Below are positions 54,501-64,000 of a stretch of DNA of 64,000 bases, in pieces. Made by a program: the position numbers and the translations under genes. The notes under the pieces are model-generated. The model did no database searches. It had not been told where the DNA came from and saw nothing but the letters and a program-made list of their open reading frames with translations. Source of the stretch: Cercospora beticola (lineage: Eukaryota; Ascomycota; Dothideomycetes; Mycosphaerellales; Mycosphaerellaceae). Location of the stretch: the NCBI RefSeq assembly GCF_033473495.1, contig NC_088942.1:2573195-2637194 (forward strand), in the 5' to 3' direction. Each line of letters opens with the position of its first letter. Position 1 is the first letter of the stretch.

Positions 54501-55033
54501 CAGACTTGTTCTGAGCCCAAGTCCTTGGGTCTGGTTGCCAGTAGTAGGGAGCGACAGGAGCCCGGAGAGAGCAAGAATGACCAGCGACTGACTATCACAC
54601 TACCTGACTCTCGAGTACATGTTTCCCGTAGACTGTAGAAGTGCCACATGTCCTTAAGTACTTGATGTCCAACAATGCTCCGGGTTGGGTAGGCGTTCTT
54701 TGCATGAACAACACAGATATGAGTGTCCAACCAGGATCACTTGGCTCAACCGGCCCGAAGGTTGTTTCTATTCTTCCGGTTTACTTTCCAGGATTCTTAT
54801 CGACGCTTAGCAGTCGAATGTGATGTGATCGTGGGTTGTCCTCGCAGACTTGACACACAGCGATGAGACTTGTGGAATATAAAGATAAATCCGTCGTGAA
54901 CGATCCAGCGCGCTCTCATTAAAGCGATGTAGAAATTCGGAAGGCGAGTTCGGTAAAACACCTTCAGCCAAGTGAAGTCAGGCTAACAAGCTCTCCGTGT
55001 AGGTAGTGTCGCTTGTCTACCAGCTGACGATGC

Positions 55034-55582
55034 TCAATATCCGTTTGCATCTTCTTTCTCGTCTTCCTCTTCGTCTTGGTCATTATCTTCCTCCCCATCT
55101 CTACCGTCTTCATCGTCGTTTTCGTCATCGTATTCGCTCTGCTCATCTTCTCTTATCAGGTCACGCGCATCGGCAAGGGTAGCAGGAGTTGGAAGTGGAG
55201 CCCGGAAAGCTTGTTTATCGTTGCTCGGGTCGTGAGCATCGGAAGAAGAATCATGTTGCCCATCCTCGCTGGTGAACTTGGCGGTACTCTCGTCGGAGTC
55301 TGCTCGCAACTGGGTCGATAATGATAGAAAGGGATCTGAGGTTTGGGGAAAGTACTCGTCGCCACTTTGAGGCAAGGCTGCGAGAGAAGGGGCAGGATGT
55401 GCGCCTCCCTGGACGGGTCCGTCAATAGGTTCACTTTGCTTTTGACGCCGTTCGTAGCCTCGTGTGCCGAAAGGAAGCTCGTAGTCATTACTGCAATCAG
55501 GATCGTTGCAGAAGCGTAGGCAAATGCTCATAATCATGCCTCCGGTCGTGGCAGGACGACGTGTGCTATCTTTCTGGGGCAA
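55034..55582 (-). CDS. hypothetical acidic protein
   Basis: The frame has 182 residues. The start could be M1 or the M in GGMIMSICLRF (residue 16 or 18). A short Cys-containing N-part (SICLRFCNDPDCSNDYELPFG) has three cysteines in ten residues; the rest is low-complexity, with a C-terminal half that is strongly acidic (EDEQSEYDDENDDEDGRDGE in part, then QDEEEDEKED). Acidic tails of this kind are disordered and occur in nuclear proteins. It is next to a BTB gene on the same strand and could be the 3' part of a related gene, as fungal BTB proteins sometimes carry such tails. The family is unknown. Confidence 0.4.
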   Translation of the reverse strand: MPQKDSTRRPATTGGMIMSICLRFCNDPDCSNDYELPFGTRGYERRQKQSEPIDGPVQGGAHPAPSLAALPQSGDEYFPQTSDPFLSLSTQLRADSDESTAKFTSEDGQHDSSSDAHDPSNDKQAFRAPLPTPATLADARDLIREDEQSEYDDENDDEDGRDGEEDNDQDEEEDEKEDANGY

Positions 55583-55757
55583 CCACCCTTATCATCCTCG
55601 CCCAGTCTTGCTCGCGTGATCGCTATAGCTGAACAAAGTCAGAACGATCGTCGGTGAGGGCAGACGTAGAGGCTGGGTGAAGGTTGTGGTAGACTTCCAT
55701 CGTACTTCTTTACTGAAGATGCTTGGATATGGCTTCAGAAGTCTCTGTTGCCAATGG

Positions 55758-56245
55758 TCAGAGCTGCTGCGAGGTAATCTTGCTGTGCTGCAGAGCTGTA
55801 CCGTCGACTCCGGTTATAAGCTCGTTAATGCGCGGGATCACGGCATTCTTCACATCGTATTGGTCAATGACCGCAGCCAAGCCCATGAGCTGGGAGGGGG
55901 TGAGAAGTGAGGGTAAGTAGTGTGGTTCATCATGTAGAAGTGCAAACATGTGCAGCAGTGCTTCGCCGTCGTGTTCTTGACGCAGGTTGAGGTTGAACAG
56001 ATCGTTGCCGTCCTTGCATATTCTAGCGAAGTCAATGTCTTCGGCGAACGAGCCCACTGCAAGTGTCAGCTGCCTTTGGCCCGTAGATGGAATGAGGCAG
56101 GCTAATTGCTGTGAAGGCTATTAAACGGCGCGCTGCTCTGACAAAGCACTTTGCTGCGCACGCGTAAGATATGGATTGCCTTGGCCTGCATTTCGACGTC
56201 GCCGTCGGAGGCAATGAGCACTTGGATCGGTGCGGGCGCTGCCAT
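55758..56245 (-). CDS. BTB-domain-like protein, intron boundary unresolved
   Basis: The N-part from 56245 reads MAAPAPIQVLIASDGDVEMQ and continues with AKAIHILRVRSKVLCQSSAPF, the strand-helix opening of the lineage-specific BTB group that begins with a V-L-A-S-D-G-D motif. The second part (about 56045-55758) has GSFAEDIDFAR, LNLRQEHDGEALLHMFALLH, LTPSQLMGLAAVIDQYDVKN and AVIPRINELI, the conserved C-terminal half of the domain. An acceptor (CTGACACTTGCAG) precedes the second part, but no proper GT donor lies between the two; a GC donor or damage is possible. Without the join the gene is broken. A relic of a paralogue lies 1.5 kb further left. The function is unknown; the BTB fold suggests protein-protein interaction. 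Confidence 0.5.
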
Positions 56246-56884
56246 GCTGTGGTCGCTGTAGATGAAGTGAAATGTACGTGGCGCTCGCTGCGAAGGAGAG
56301 TTGTGATGTGTGGTTGACGAATGAAGACGACGCGCAGTGGACAAGACGCCAATGCTGCAAGGCGGCAAACGGAGGTGAATGCGGCAATGCAACGGTTCCG
56401 CGGCACGTACTTTGCCTTCACTTTGAAGTGGAAGCGAGCGACGCACAGACCACCAGTCCACTGTCGACCGCCTTCACACTCGTCCTTCTGCGCTCAGGTG
56501 CACTACTCGATCACTCCCTCTGCCTCGTCACCATTCCTTGTCAGCTCCACGATTCGCACGACCTCTGCTGCCGCAAAACTACACGAAGTCTTTCTAACAA
56601 CAGAAGGACGGCTACCGAAGTCCGCGTGAACGCTGAGTTTACAGAGATTGCTCACTGCCGTACGCAACGCTCGACTGCCACACCACCACTTTCTACACTC
56701 ATCGCCAACGGCAGCCACGAACGCTAGGGAACGCGACGGGACTCTGGTTTTGGCATTGCTTGGACTGATCAGGCCGTCGACGGCGTCAATCTGCGTTGCG
56801 CTGTCACTTCCCAATCCTATACCGATCGTCGGTAGCCGCGAAGATGGTCGCTACTTATTTGCAGAACATATCCGGCGATAATGC

Positions 56885-58450
56885 CTATACCCGTCTTTAA
56901 GACTTATTAGCTAGGCTAATCTATATAAATATCGAAGTATAGAATTATAACGTCGACCGATTAAGCTAGCTAGCTCTATACTCCGGCGCTACGACAAATA
57001 TATCTAATATAGAATAGGAGCTAGACGTCGCCTTATAATAGAAATACTTATATAGTAAAGAACGAGATAAGCTCGATATATATAGAGAAGAAATTAGACA
57101 ATTAGCTAATTAGATAGAGCGAATAGGATCTATTATAAGGAAGTAAATAGCTATTAAGAACTAGGCGAAGATATAGAAATCTATTATATAAACGAGAGTT
57201 ATATATTAGAAGATTATCGAAACTATAAAAGCTTAGTATATTTTTAAGGAAGACGACCTAGATAATAGGTCTCTTAGTAATATATACGTATACGATATCT
57301 TCTCTCTATATATAAACGACTTAGAGATAGCTAAGACTATTATAGAATCGGAAGAACTATTATAGCTAGTAGTAGAGTTATAGCTTAAAGCTTAAGATCT
57401 TAATATATTACTATTAAAAGCAAAGTAGAATATCGAGGAAGTAAATAATAATATATATAATTAGGACTATATATTTATAAAGAATTTATATTAGAGGAAC
57501 GTCTATAACTAGTAATTAAAATAATTAACTAGAATATTATAATAATTAAGTAGAGTAGTATAGATAGCGCTACTAAGTTATAAATTTATTTACTATTTAA
57601 GCTATAGATATATAGCGTACTTAGAGATACTTAAGGATTTATTAGTATAGTATATATCTAAGTACTAATAAAGAAAAGCGAATTTTCGCCTAAATAATCG
57701 GCTATACTCTTTATAGTATATAAGGTCTTAATCTATAATATATATATAATAATCTATAATATTCTAAGATACGATTATCTACTATATTACTTTCTACTAA
57801 ATCGGAGCTTAGAGTTCCTCTTTAGGCTAGAATATAGAAACTTAAGTAAGATCGAAGGACTTATATTTACTCTATAAGACTTTACTAGTAAAGAATTTTT
57901 AGATTCTATACTACTACTTATAATATTAAGCTAGTTATCGAGTATATATCGTACGCGTACTATATTCTATAAGAAAATTTAGCTATTAGCTATAGCTTCT
58001 AAGTCGTTAGTAATCTACTATAATAACGACTATAAACTTATTATAGATCTCTATATAGTAATAGTACTAAATAGTAATATAGTAGTAGTATATAGTCGAT
58101 ACGATAATAAGATATAGGTACCTATTAATACTATATTATTAAGGCTTATATTTAAGAAAGAAGAACGAGAAACTATTAAATATAAGAAATATTAGAAGTT
58201 TAGTAATACTAATAAGGCGATAGGCTTCTTTTAAGAGTACTTCTTTTAGGAGGTAAATAGATTAGTAAAAGGCTTCTTATAGCGATTAGAATAGTAGAAA
58301 GTAGACGAGTAGTAGAGTATAGAGATAGTAAAGAAATAGAGATAGATTTCTATCGATATTAATTTAGTATAATATAGACGTATATAGTTCGTATTTTAAG
58401 AAGGAGTATATAACTAGCGGTTTATTTATAGTACAAATATCGAAAAGCTA
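56885..58450. repeat. AT-rich, RIP-like tract (about 1.55 kb), probable transposon relic
   Basis: The sequence is almost all A/T with CG steps kept (ATCGA, TCGCC, GCGTAC) and CA/TG steps nearly absent; I count only a handful of CA in 1.5 kb, while TA steps are everywhere. This is the mark of repeat-induced point mutation, which turns CpA into TpA on both strands of repeated DNA. No open frame longer than a few dozen codons survives, and stops are mostly TAG/TAA. The original element cannot be identified; no terminal repeats were found at the edges. It begins just after a normal-composition region at 56880 and ends at the satellite at 58480. Confidence 0.75.
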
Positions 58451-58483
58451 GCAGCTTGCGTAAACGTCGATAACTTAACTCTT

Positions 58484-59280
58484 TAGTAGCTATTCCTAGT
58501 ATGTCCTAATCGCCGACAACTGTCGTTAACGGCAACATCTAAACTTCGCAGTTGTCGTAGAGCTTTCGAAATAGGCGACATTTTTCCCTATCGTCGATAG
58601 CCTAGAAGCTAGGTAGTTAGTGCTATTTATTCCTAATCGTCGATAACCCGCAAGCTAGGTAGTCGCTGCGCATTCCTAATCGTCGATAACCTACAAGTTA
58701 AGTAGTCGGTGCTCATTCCTAATCGTCGATAACCGAGAAGCTGGTGGTCGGTGCTGCCTACTCCTGTTCGTCGATAACTGCCTGTTCGTCGATGACTGCC
58801 TGATCATCGATGACTGCCTGATCATCGATAACTGCCTGTTCGTCGTTAACTGCCTGTTCGTCGATAACTGCCTGATCGTCGATGATTGCCTGATCGTCGA
58901 TAACTGCCTGTTCGTCGATGACTGCCTGTTCGTCGACAACTGCCTGATCGTCGATAACTGCCTGATCGTCGATGACCGAGAATCCGCAGAAGTCAACACC
59001 AACCTCTCCTGATCGTCGATGTCTTTCCTGGACGTCGATGTCTTTCCTAATCGTCGCTGTCTTTCCTGATCGTCGGTATCTGTCTTGACCGTAGATAATT
59101 CTGTTGATTACAGTTGGCATTGCCTAGTCTTCGACAATGCAGATCGCGAGAAGTCAACGCTGTCGCCTCCTGATCCTCGATAATGGTTTCTGGGCCCTTA
59201 TAGTCTATGCAATATCTGGTAGCCCTCCTGATCGTCGGTAGCTTCTCGAATTCGCCTTGCTAATCGTCGATAATTCGGAT
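58484..59280. repeat. composite satellite: 18-bp minisatellite flanked by CGTCGATAA-core repeats
   Basis: The core array (58763-58978) holds twelve 18-bp units of CCTGTTCGTCGATAACTG or CCTGATCGTCGATGACTG. To its left are about four longer units of about 43 bp sharing CTAATCGTCGATAAC plus AAGCTAGGTAGTC (58595-58755). To its right are diverged units (TTTCCTGATCGTCG, 59000-59280). All share a TCGTCGATAA core. Because 18 is a multiple of three, the minus strand keeps a frame of hexapeptides VIDEQA/VIDDQA, giving a 120-residue frame at 58758-59120. I treat it as a repeat, not a gene, as it lacks flanking coding signals. Confidence 0.85.
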
Positions 59281-59289
59281 CTCAGGTAG

Positions 59290-59372
59290 TTAAATCACCC
59301 TTCATGATACCGTCGGCCCAGATGCAGAGTGTTTCACGCTTCTTAGTGAGTTGTTCATTGTTCATTGTCGGT
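59290..59372 (-). pseudogene. relic fragment resembling the 59650-60443 gene
   Basis: The plus-strand stretch CCGTCGGCCCAGATGCAGAG at about 59300-59320 and its neighbours resemble 60240-60310 (CCGTTGGCCCGTATGCAGAG), followed in both by TTTGATAC/TTTCACG and a TTCGTT/TTCATT-rich part. In the intact gene this segment encodes CIRANGTIKN. It seems to be a short degraded copy, lying directly next to the satellite. Confidence 0.4.
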
Positions 59373-59649
59373 GTACACTTATGCGATAAAGCCATCTAGA
59401 ATAAAAATTGAATTCGCTGTCAAACGTGCTTGGACGTACGAATTTGTAAATTCGTGATCTATCAAAGTGCTGCTGCTAATAGCTCAAGGTCCGACCTTCA
59501 CAGCTGTGAACGGCAATGAAGATGCAACGGTCTGCCAGTGGAACGAGCTGGCTCCGTCCGCCGTCCATGTCGGAAACATGCCGCATTGAGTACCATCCAA
59601 CCTCGCATTTTCTGCTCGCATTCGTAGATGTGCCCTTGCGACCCTCCAC

Positions 59650-60443
59650 TCAGACATTAGGTGGCAAGGCGGGCATGTCTTTCCAGCTCACATTCGCCCC
59701 ACCTGGGGTGTCCTTGAGCTTCGTCTGCCTCAATTCCTCGCATACCATCAGACAGCCGTCGAAGAGTGGTTGACTGTTGTCACGAGCAACGACGAATGTG
59801 TAGATGGCTTCGCAAAGAGCAACAAATTTTCTCTCCGCATGAGCTCGCCAGATGCGTTCAGTCTGTGGTGCATTATCTCGGTACAGATATGTGAGCGGAA
59901 CGACTTTGAAGTCGGGAAAGATGGCAGTCAATATCGGTCCTGGGTCCTGTAGGAGAGACTAGTGTTCGTTAGCGCGTTGTTCCACAGTAGCGGCAGCGGG
60001 GAGAATACCTCAAGGAAGACTTTCTTGCGCTGTGATGATGTGCTGGAGAGCCAGCGACTCTTGTCATCCTCGCCTTTGAGATTGGCGAGCTTCCTCACGG
60101 CTGGCAATGCTGTATGGTACGTGTTCCTCAAGATGGTGTCTTCATAGTCTTCTAGCCTCTTCCTCGTCTCAGCCACTGAGGCACCTGGAAACCAATTGGT
60201 AATGATCTCGTCTATCACCGAGGCATCGTTCTTGATGGTGCCGTTGGCCCGTATGCAGAGGGTTTGATACCCTTTGGCGAATTCTTCGTTCTCGTTGTTC
60301 GTCATCGGTTTCGAACGGCTGTGCTGAACGGTTGTGGCCTGGTTCGCCATGATAGCTGGTTGATTGGTCAACGCGGAAGAGTTCTTCTCGAGTTTGGGAG
60401 CGTCGATGAGCACACCTGGAAAGGTCGAGGCGGCCTTCGACAA
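59650..60443 (-). CDS. conserved-looking hypothetical protein, two exons
   Basis: The exons are 60443-60009 and 59946-59650, for 243 residues. The 62-nt intron (GTATTC, GCTAACG branch, CTACAG) joins RKKVFLE to DPGPILTAIFPDFKVVP in phase; the unspliced frame ends earlier and is wrong. The N-terminal 50 residues are polar (NQPAIMANQATTVQHSRSKP). The rest is mixed helical (TRKRLEDYEDTILRNTYHTALPAVRKL, quoted in part) with no motif I recognise, no signal peptide and no membrane helix. Clean splicing and coding composition support a real gene. It is divergent from the gene at 60782, with 338 bp in between. A partial copy lies at 59290-59372, so the gene has been duplicated or moved. Confidence 0.6.
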
Positions 60444-60781
60444 AGAAGATGAAGTATTGCGCCGGGTTTGTCGCTTGTCGTTGAAGTCTTTGCGTTTGCT
60501 TGGTTGTAGTCAGAGCGTCGAATGTTTCAGAAGCCAGAGATGTTGGCTCAAAGAAAGAGCTGGTGCGTTCTACATTTGCTGGAAACCTCACTTGTATTGA
60601 CATCACAAACAGAACTCGAGACAATCGCGCTTCCAAAAGTACTTAAAACTCGCTCACTCTTGACATCCACATTTTCGTCTACACTGGGAATCGCACGACG
60701 AACGAGAAACGCGACAACACTCACGACGAACCGAACACCGTCAAGCCCACCGGCAAGCGAACTCAGATCAACAACGAGAAC

Positions 60782-61498
60782 ATGAGCACTTGCCCTAAAA
60801 GCTCGAACACCATCAGAACCATGCCCGCCACCGCCGAAAACCCTTCCACCGATAGCGCGCGGCTTCTGAAGGAACTGGAGGAGAAAGAGTCCGAACTGAC
60901 TGCCATGAAGAACGAGATTACTCGCCTGCGAGAGGCTGTGGGACGACAAAATGAGGCCATCGAGCTCTTCAAAGTCCAACAGCAAGTGTACAACTCAGAC
61001 ATCAGCCCCGACTCGAACCTCAAACGAACCGAGACCGTCCTACGCGAAGAGTGGCTGATGAGAGACAAAGCGGACGAGGACATCAACGAATCACTCGGAG
61101 GAGCCATGGTGATTGCATCCGTCATTGCGGTCTTGCTGTTCTGCTTGGAGACGCTTCTCCCAGAGAAACCGTCCGAAGCGAAAGATGTCAAGGTCGTGAC
61201 TGCCCGCAGGTTTGCGCTGAAAGGTATCGCTCACAACGAGAAGCTTCGCGAGGTGGTCAACAGCTTCTATCGAGAACTCAATAAGTTTGGTGGCAAGCAA
61301 GTTTGCGAGCCAAATCTCGAACGGATCTCGCTGGAGTCGGTCGGATGGGAGAGCGGGCACGGGGTTCAAAAGAAGCCAGTGCCACTTGCGACAGAGAGCA
61401 TTGATCCAAAGGGACTTCCTTGCATGTCAGAGATTTCTAAGTCTATGGGTGCCGTGGAGCTGAAGGAGAAGGGATACCGCAAGCAGGGCCGCGAGTAG
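60782..61498 (+). CDS. hypothetical protein with coiled coil and one membrane helix
   Basis: This single exon encodes 238 residues. Residues 25-70 are a strong coiled coil (LLKELEEKESELTAMKNEIT and onward); 106-126 is a hydrophobic helix (GGAMVIASVIAVLLFCLETLL). The C-terminal 110 residues are soluble and lack known motifs (ALKGIAHNEKLREVVNSFYRE). The second methionine (60821, ACCATGCC) has the better start context. The arrangement suggests a dimeric membrane-anchored protein. It is probably co-oriented with nothing else; its divergent neighbour at 60443 shares the upstream region. Confidence 0.6.
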   Translation: MSTCPKSSNTIRTMPATAENPSTDSARLLKELEEKESELTAMKNEITRLREAVGRQNEAIELFKVQQQVYNSDISPDSNLKRTETVLREEWLMRDKADEDINESLGGAMVIASVIAVLLFCLETLLPEKPSEAKDVKVVTARRFALKGIAHNEKLREVVNSFYRELNKFGGKQVCEPNLERISLESVGWESGHGVQKKPVPLATESIDPKGLPCMSEISKSMGAVELKEKGYRKQGRE

Positions 61499-62340
61499 GC
61501 GAGTCCCTACAGAGAGTCGGGCGGTGGATCGGAGGCAGCACACCGGTCCCGAAGGCTCGAGATACGATTGCATGCAGAGAACACGACCAGGCTGAAGATG
61601 GGCGTTTGACGAGCATGTGCTCGCCAGAAGAGATAATGCGGTGAAGTATCATAGAAAGAGAGATCCATAGCTCACTTGTAGCTCCAGGGCAGAATTGAAT
61701 CATGTTGAGCACAATTGACCCTCCAGCGAAAGTGCTGCCCGTGTTGAGTATCAGTCGTATTTGCCAGGCAATGCAAATCTCCCACAAGACTTCAGCTCCT
61801 TTGCACTTTTGATCAGCTTTCTACGTCGCATCGCTGCGCAACTCGCGGGCGCTCCTGCCTTGTTGGAGTGCAAAGGAAGTTGCCGCAGGCTGCTATTAGC
61901 CTTTCGTGGATTCGTTCAATCTCGGAGCTCCTAGGGCATGTGAAGCAGCTTCCACTCAAAGCAGCTTCAAATGTCGTTTGTCACTCCTGCACCCGCACAA
62001 CTCGACATTCCTTCTTGCATGGCTTCAGAGTAGCGATCAACAATCTCACTCGACCCACCAACTGTCGCTTATCCCTTCGAGACCACCGTCACCGCGCGAG
62101 GGATTGAACACTCGACTAAACTCCTCTCGAGCTCGACCTTTCGTTACGTCAATAGCACCGGCGCTCCTGAACACCCATAGACTGCTGTCTATACAACTTC
62201 CAGGATCAGCTGCAACATACCAAGACGGACATCCCACGAGCACGCCCAAGACTTCTGCGACACAATTGACGACACCAGTGCGATCTACAAAAAGCCACAA
62301 AACATGCTGACTTGAGACTTGCTTCTTTTTTTTCTTCTTT
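61499..62340. other. intergenic, 0.8 kb, no gene seen
   Basis: No frame with resemblance is found; a plus frame at 61906-62310 is Ser/Thr/Pro-rich and not accepted. A short poly-T tract (62320-62340) is present. Confidence 0.35.
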
Positions 62341-62659
62341 GTGATTGCGACGCTCAGCTTATCGGCCCTGATAGCAGTCGGGCTTGATCGCATTCCGCTT
62401 TCCTTTTTCGAAAATCTCGGGGGCCCTGGTTCTGCAGTTTCGAATGAGTTTTCTATGCACCGAGAAACTATACGCTCAAGTGCTAAGGGTTCCGCTTATG
62501 CAGCAACAAGGAAGGTCAGCGAAAATGCCCATAGTTGTGATTTGAACAAGATAACTTATGAGCTCTATGCCTTCCAATCAACATGTCCAAGCCAATCTAC
62601 ATCTAGCCAAGAATGGCCTTTGCATACCAAGGGGAGAACCCTGGAAATGACAGAACTGC

Positions 62660-63131
62660 TTGCCGAAGCGATGGCACTATCGTTGCGCAGCTTATCCACA
62701 TCGACACACCACGAGGAAAATCTATTATGCTCGCTCAAGGAAGGACAGTCGGGAAAAACAACTACCCTCCCTGATACCAAAATCACGAAGGTCAGTGACG
62801 ATACTCACAATGAGGCATGATTCGACTGAGCTGACTCGTGGACCTCAGGGCTGCCGTTGAATATGTCCCAAACGGTCTACATCTTCCCCATGATGCAGTC
62901 GAAGACATCCACCGCACGGTCTTCCAGACCGACGGCACGTTCATCGGATACATCGTCCACATTTCAGATCGTACGTTTGTCCTAGGAGATGATCAACGCG
63001 GCAGATTTACCAAGGTTAATGTATCTGAGGCATTGAAGGACCACATAAGCCCCAGAAATCGGGCTGGGCCACATTCTGCTGCTTTTGTTTTCTCAACATT
63101 TCGAAGGCTCTGGTTTTGCGATTTCGGATAA
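62660..63131 (+). CDS. possible spliced subtelomeric gene, uncertain
   Basis: The frame 62838-63131 has no ATG start but begins right after a good acceptor (CTGACTC...CTCAG near 62850). It reads VEYVPNGLHLPHDAVEDIHR and continues TVFQTDGTFIGYIVHISDRTFV with good coding composition. A donor (GTCAGTGAC near 62791) in the frame 62660-62860 matches its phase and would give an R|AAVEYVP junction, but the upstream exon (RWHYRCAAYPHRHTTRKIYY) is not obviously coding and starts nowhere definite. The family is not recognised. A weak gene model. Confidence 0.25.
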
Positions 63132-63298
63132 GTTGGGTACACACGGAGACTACTCGAATACTGAGGAATATGGAAGATGGATGATGAGAAACAGGGACAT
63201 TTCTTTGCAGAATATCACGAAGAAGGCCGCATTGGGCTTTGTTTCTGCTCAGCTTTTTATGTGCACACAACTTACGCAAATGGTATGGGCGGGGGACT

Positions 63299-63592
63299 TT
63301 ACCACTTTCTATGCTTGGATTCTTCGTGATGTGAACGCTCTGGGGCCGAGTCGGCCTGGCTAGAAAAGAGGCGGTCGCTGCCTATATGTGCCAGGCACCA
63401 GACACCGTAACTGCCGTGTAAGGTCAAGGCAATCGCAGAACGAAGAGTCTTATAGATATTGCCGTGCTCCATCCATACCCAGACAGCCAACGCGTTGATA
63501 AAGGACATCAGGAACATGATACAGCACAAGCTGAGAGTCCGAAACTGGTCACGCCTACTTCTCCCCGTCGTCAGCGCTATGAAGACGTCCAA
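63299..63592 (-). CDS. possible membrane protein fragment near telomere
   Basis: The minus frame reads MDVFIALTTGRSRRDQFRTL followed by two hydrophobic segments (LCCIMFLMSFINALAVWVW and YGVWCLAHIG) separated by a short loop, with a polar tail. Further upstream on the same strand (63780-63640) another hydrophobic frame (NVVGCICFSVIHTAIHL) could be an earlier exon, but no convincing splice pair joins them. The family is unrecognised. Confidence 0.25.
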   Translation of the reverse strand: MDVFIALTTGRSRRDQFRTLSLCCIMFLMSFINALAVWVWMEHGNIYKTLRSAIALTLHGSYGVWCLAHIGSDRLFSSQADSAPERSHHEESKHRKW

Positions 63593-63702
63593 ACCTCGGC
63601 TGAATGCTTCTGTTACTGACGTGTCTCTTCTTCCTATTCATCCTCCAGGTCGTGATGAGTCAGAGGATGTGGCACTAGTCGGTGTTTGGGCTGGAGTAGA
63701 AG

Positions 63703-64000
63703 ATGTCTCAAATGTATGGCGGTGTGGATCACGGAGAAGCATATACACCCAACGACATTGCCGCCCGTCAACAGGTCGAGGTGACAAGCGGCCGCGATGG
63801 GAAACAACAGATTGATGGGTTAGGGTTAGGGTTAGGGTTAGGGTTAGGGTTAGGGTTAGGGTTAGGGTTAGGGTTAGGGTTAGGGTTAGGGTTAGGGTTA
63901 GGGTTAGGGTTAGGGTTAGGGTTAGGGTTAGGGTTAGGGTTAGGGTTAGGGTTAGGGTTAGGGTTAGGGTTAGGGTTAGGGTTAGGGTTAGGGTTAGGGT
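63703..64000 (+). CDS. open reading frame running into the telomere (truncated gene candidate)
   Basis: The frame from ATG 63703 reads MSQMYGGVDHGEAYTPNDIA and continues ARQQVEVTSGRDGKQQIDG (about 38 residues), with a coding-like composition. It then enters the telomere in the TTA-GGG phase (Leu-Gly), which has no stop, so the frame is open to the window end. It looks like the first exon of a gene cut by a chromosome break and capped by telomere addition. One telomere frame in three contains no stop, so chance is possible. The opposite strand here has stops. Confidence 0.35.
   Translation, partial: MSQMYGGVDHGEAYTPNDIAARQQVEVTSGRDGKQQIDGLGLGLGLGLGLGLGLGLGLGLGLGLGLGLGLGLGLGLGLGLGLGLGLGLGLGLGLGLGLG
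63817..64000 (+). repeat. telomeric repeat (TTAGGG)n, about 30 units
   Basis: Perfect TTAGGG repeats from 63817 to the end of the window, in the G-rich orientation expected at a right chromosome end. No variant unit is seen. The junction is sharp (ATTGAT|GGGTTAGGG). Confidence 0.98.

Noticed and set aside
58691..59120. Minus-strand frames of repeated STNRQL and VIDEQA peptides
   Set aside because: These come from the 18-bp satellite; no conserved flanks and no sensible start.
1..64000. tRNA, rRNA and CRISPR features
   Set aside because: I scanned for tRNA B-box-like GGTTCRA sequences and found none in a cloverleaf context; no rRNA segments are recognised. The regular repeats are contiguous minisatellites without spacers, so they are not CRISPR arrays.

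Overview
This window is the right-hand end of a fungal chromosome. The last 184 bases are uninterrupted TTAGGG repeats reading toward the window end. The genes carry many short introns (about 45-80 nt) with GT/AG ends and CTAAC or CTGAC branch sites. The gene families, and an AT-rich tract with the marks of repeat-induced point mutation (RIP), fit a filamentous ascomycete. A Dothideomycete, perhaps Mycosphaerellales, is my best guess; the genus cannot be read from the sequence.

From 1 to 13.5 kb there is an accessory block: the 5' part of a STAND-type gene leaving the left edge, a broken-looking NmrA-like gene, and then an enzyme set of FAD monooxygenase, alpha/beta hydrolase, AsaB/CmcJ-like oxygenase, MFS transporter and ferric reductase-like protein. 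After a 2.7 kb stretch without a gene, 16-29 kb is mostly ordinary: a Kex2-processed calcium-binding-protein-like secreted protein, a membrane protein, an acyl-CoA carboxyltransferase, a mitochondrial PPR protein head to head with mitochondrial ribosomal protein bS18m, an amidase and a PhiA-like cell wall protein.

From 29.6 to 45.5 kb lies a compact highly reducing polyketide synthase (PKS) cluster: an NTF2-like protein, a stand-alone NAD(P)-dependent thioester or acyl-CoA reductase, the PKS, a stand-alone adenylation-domain protein and an MFS transporter. The adenylation and reductase activities, usually fused in NRPS-like reductases, are separate genes flanking the PKS. The cluster also carries damage: a 1,048-bp element with a 14-bp target duplication inside a PKS intron, a one-base frameshift in the adenylation gene and an in-frame stop in the transporter.

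From 45.5 kb to the telomere the sequence turns subtelomeric: BTB-domain genes and relics, two minisatellites (22 bp and 18 bp), a 1.5-kb RIP-like tract, lineage-specific hypothetical genes, a previously hidden three-exon gene for a 79-residue secreted protein with eight cysteines, and finally an open reading frame that runs straight into the telomere. All exon joins were made by eye from splice signals, reading frame and family resemblance; none has been checked against transcripts or databases.
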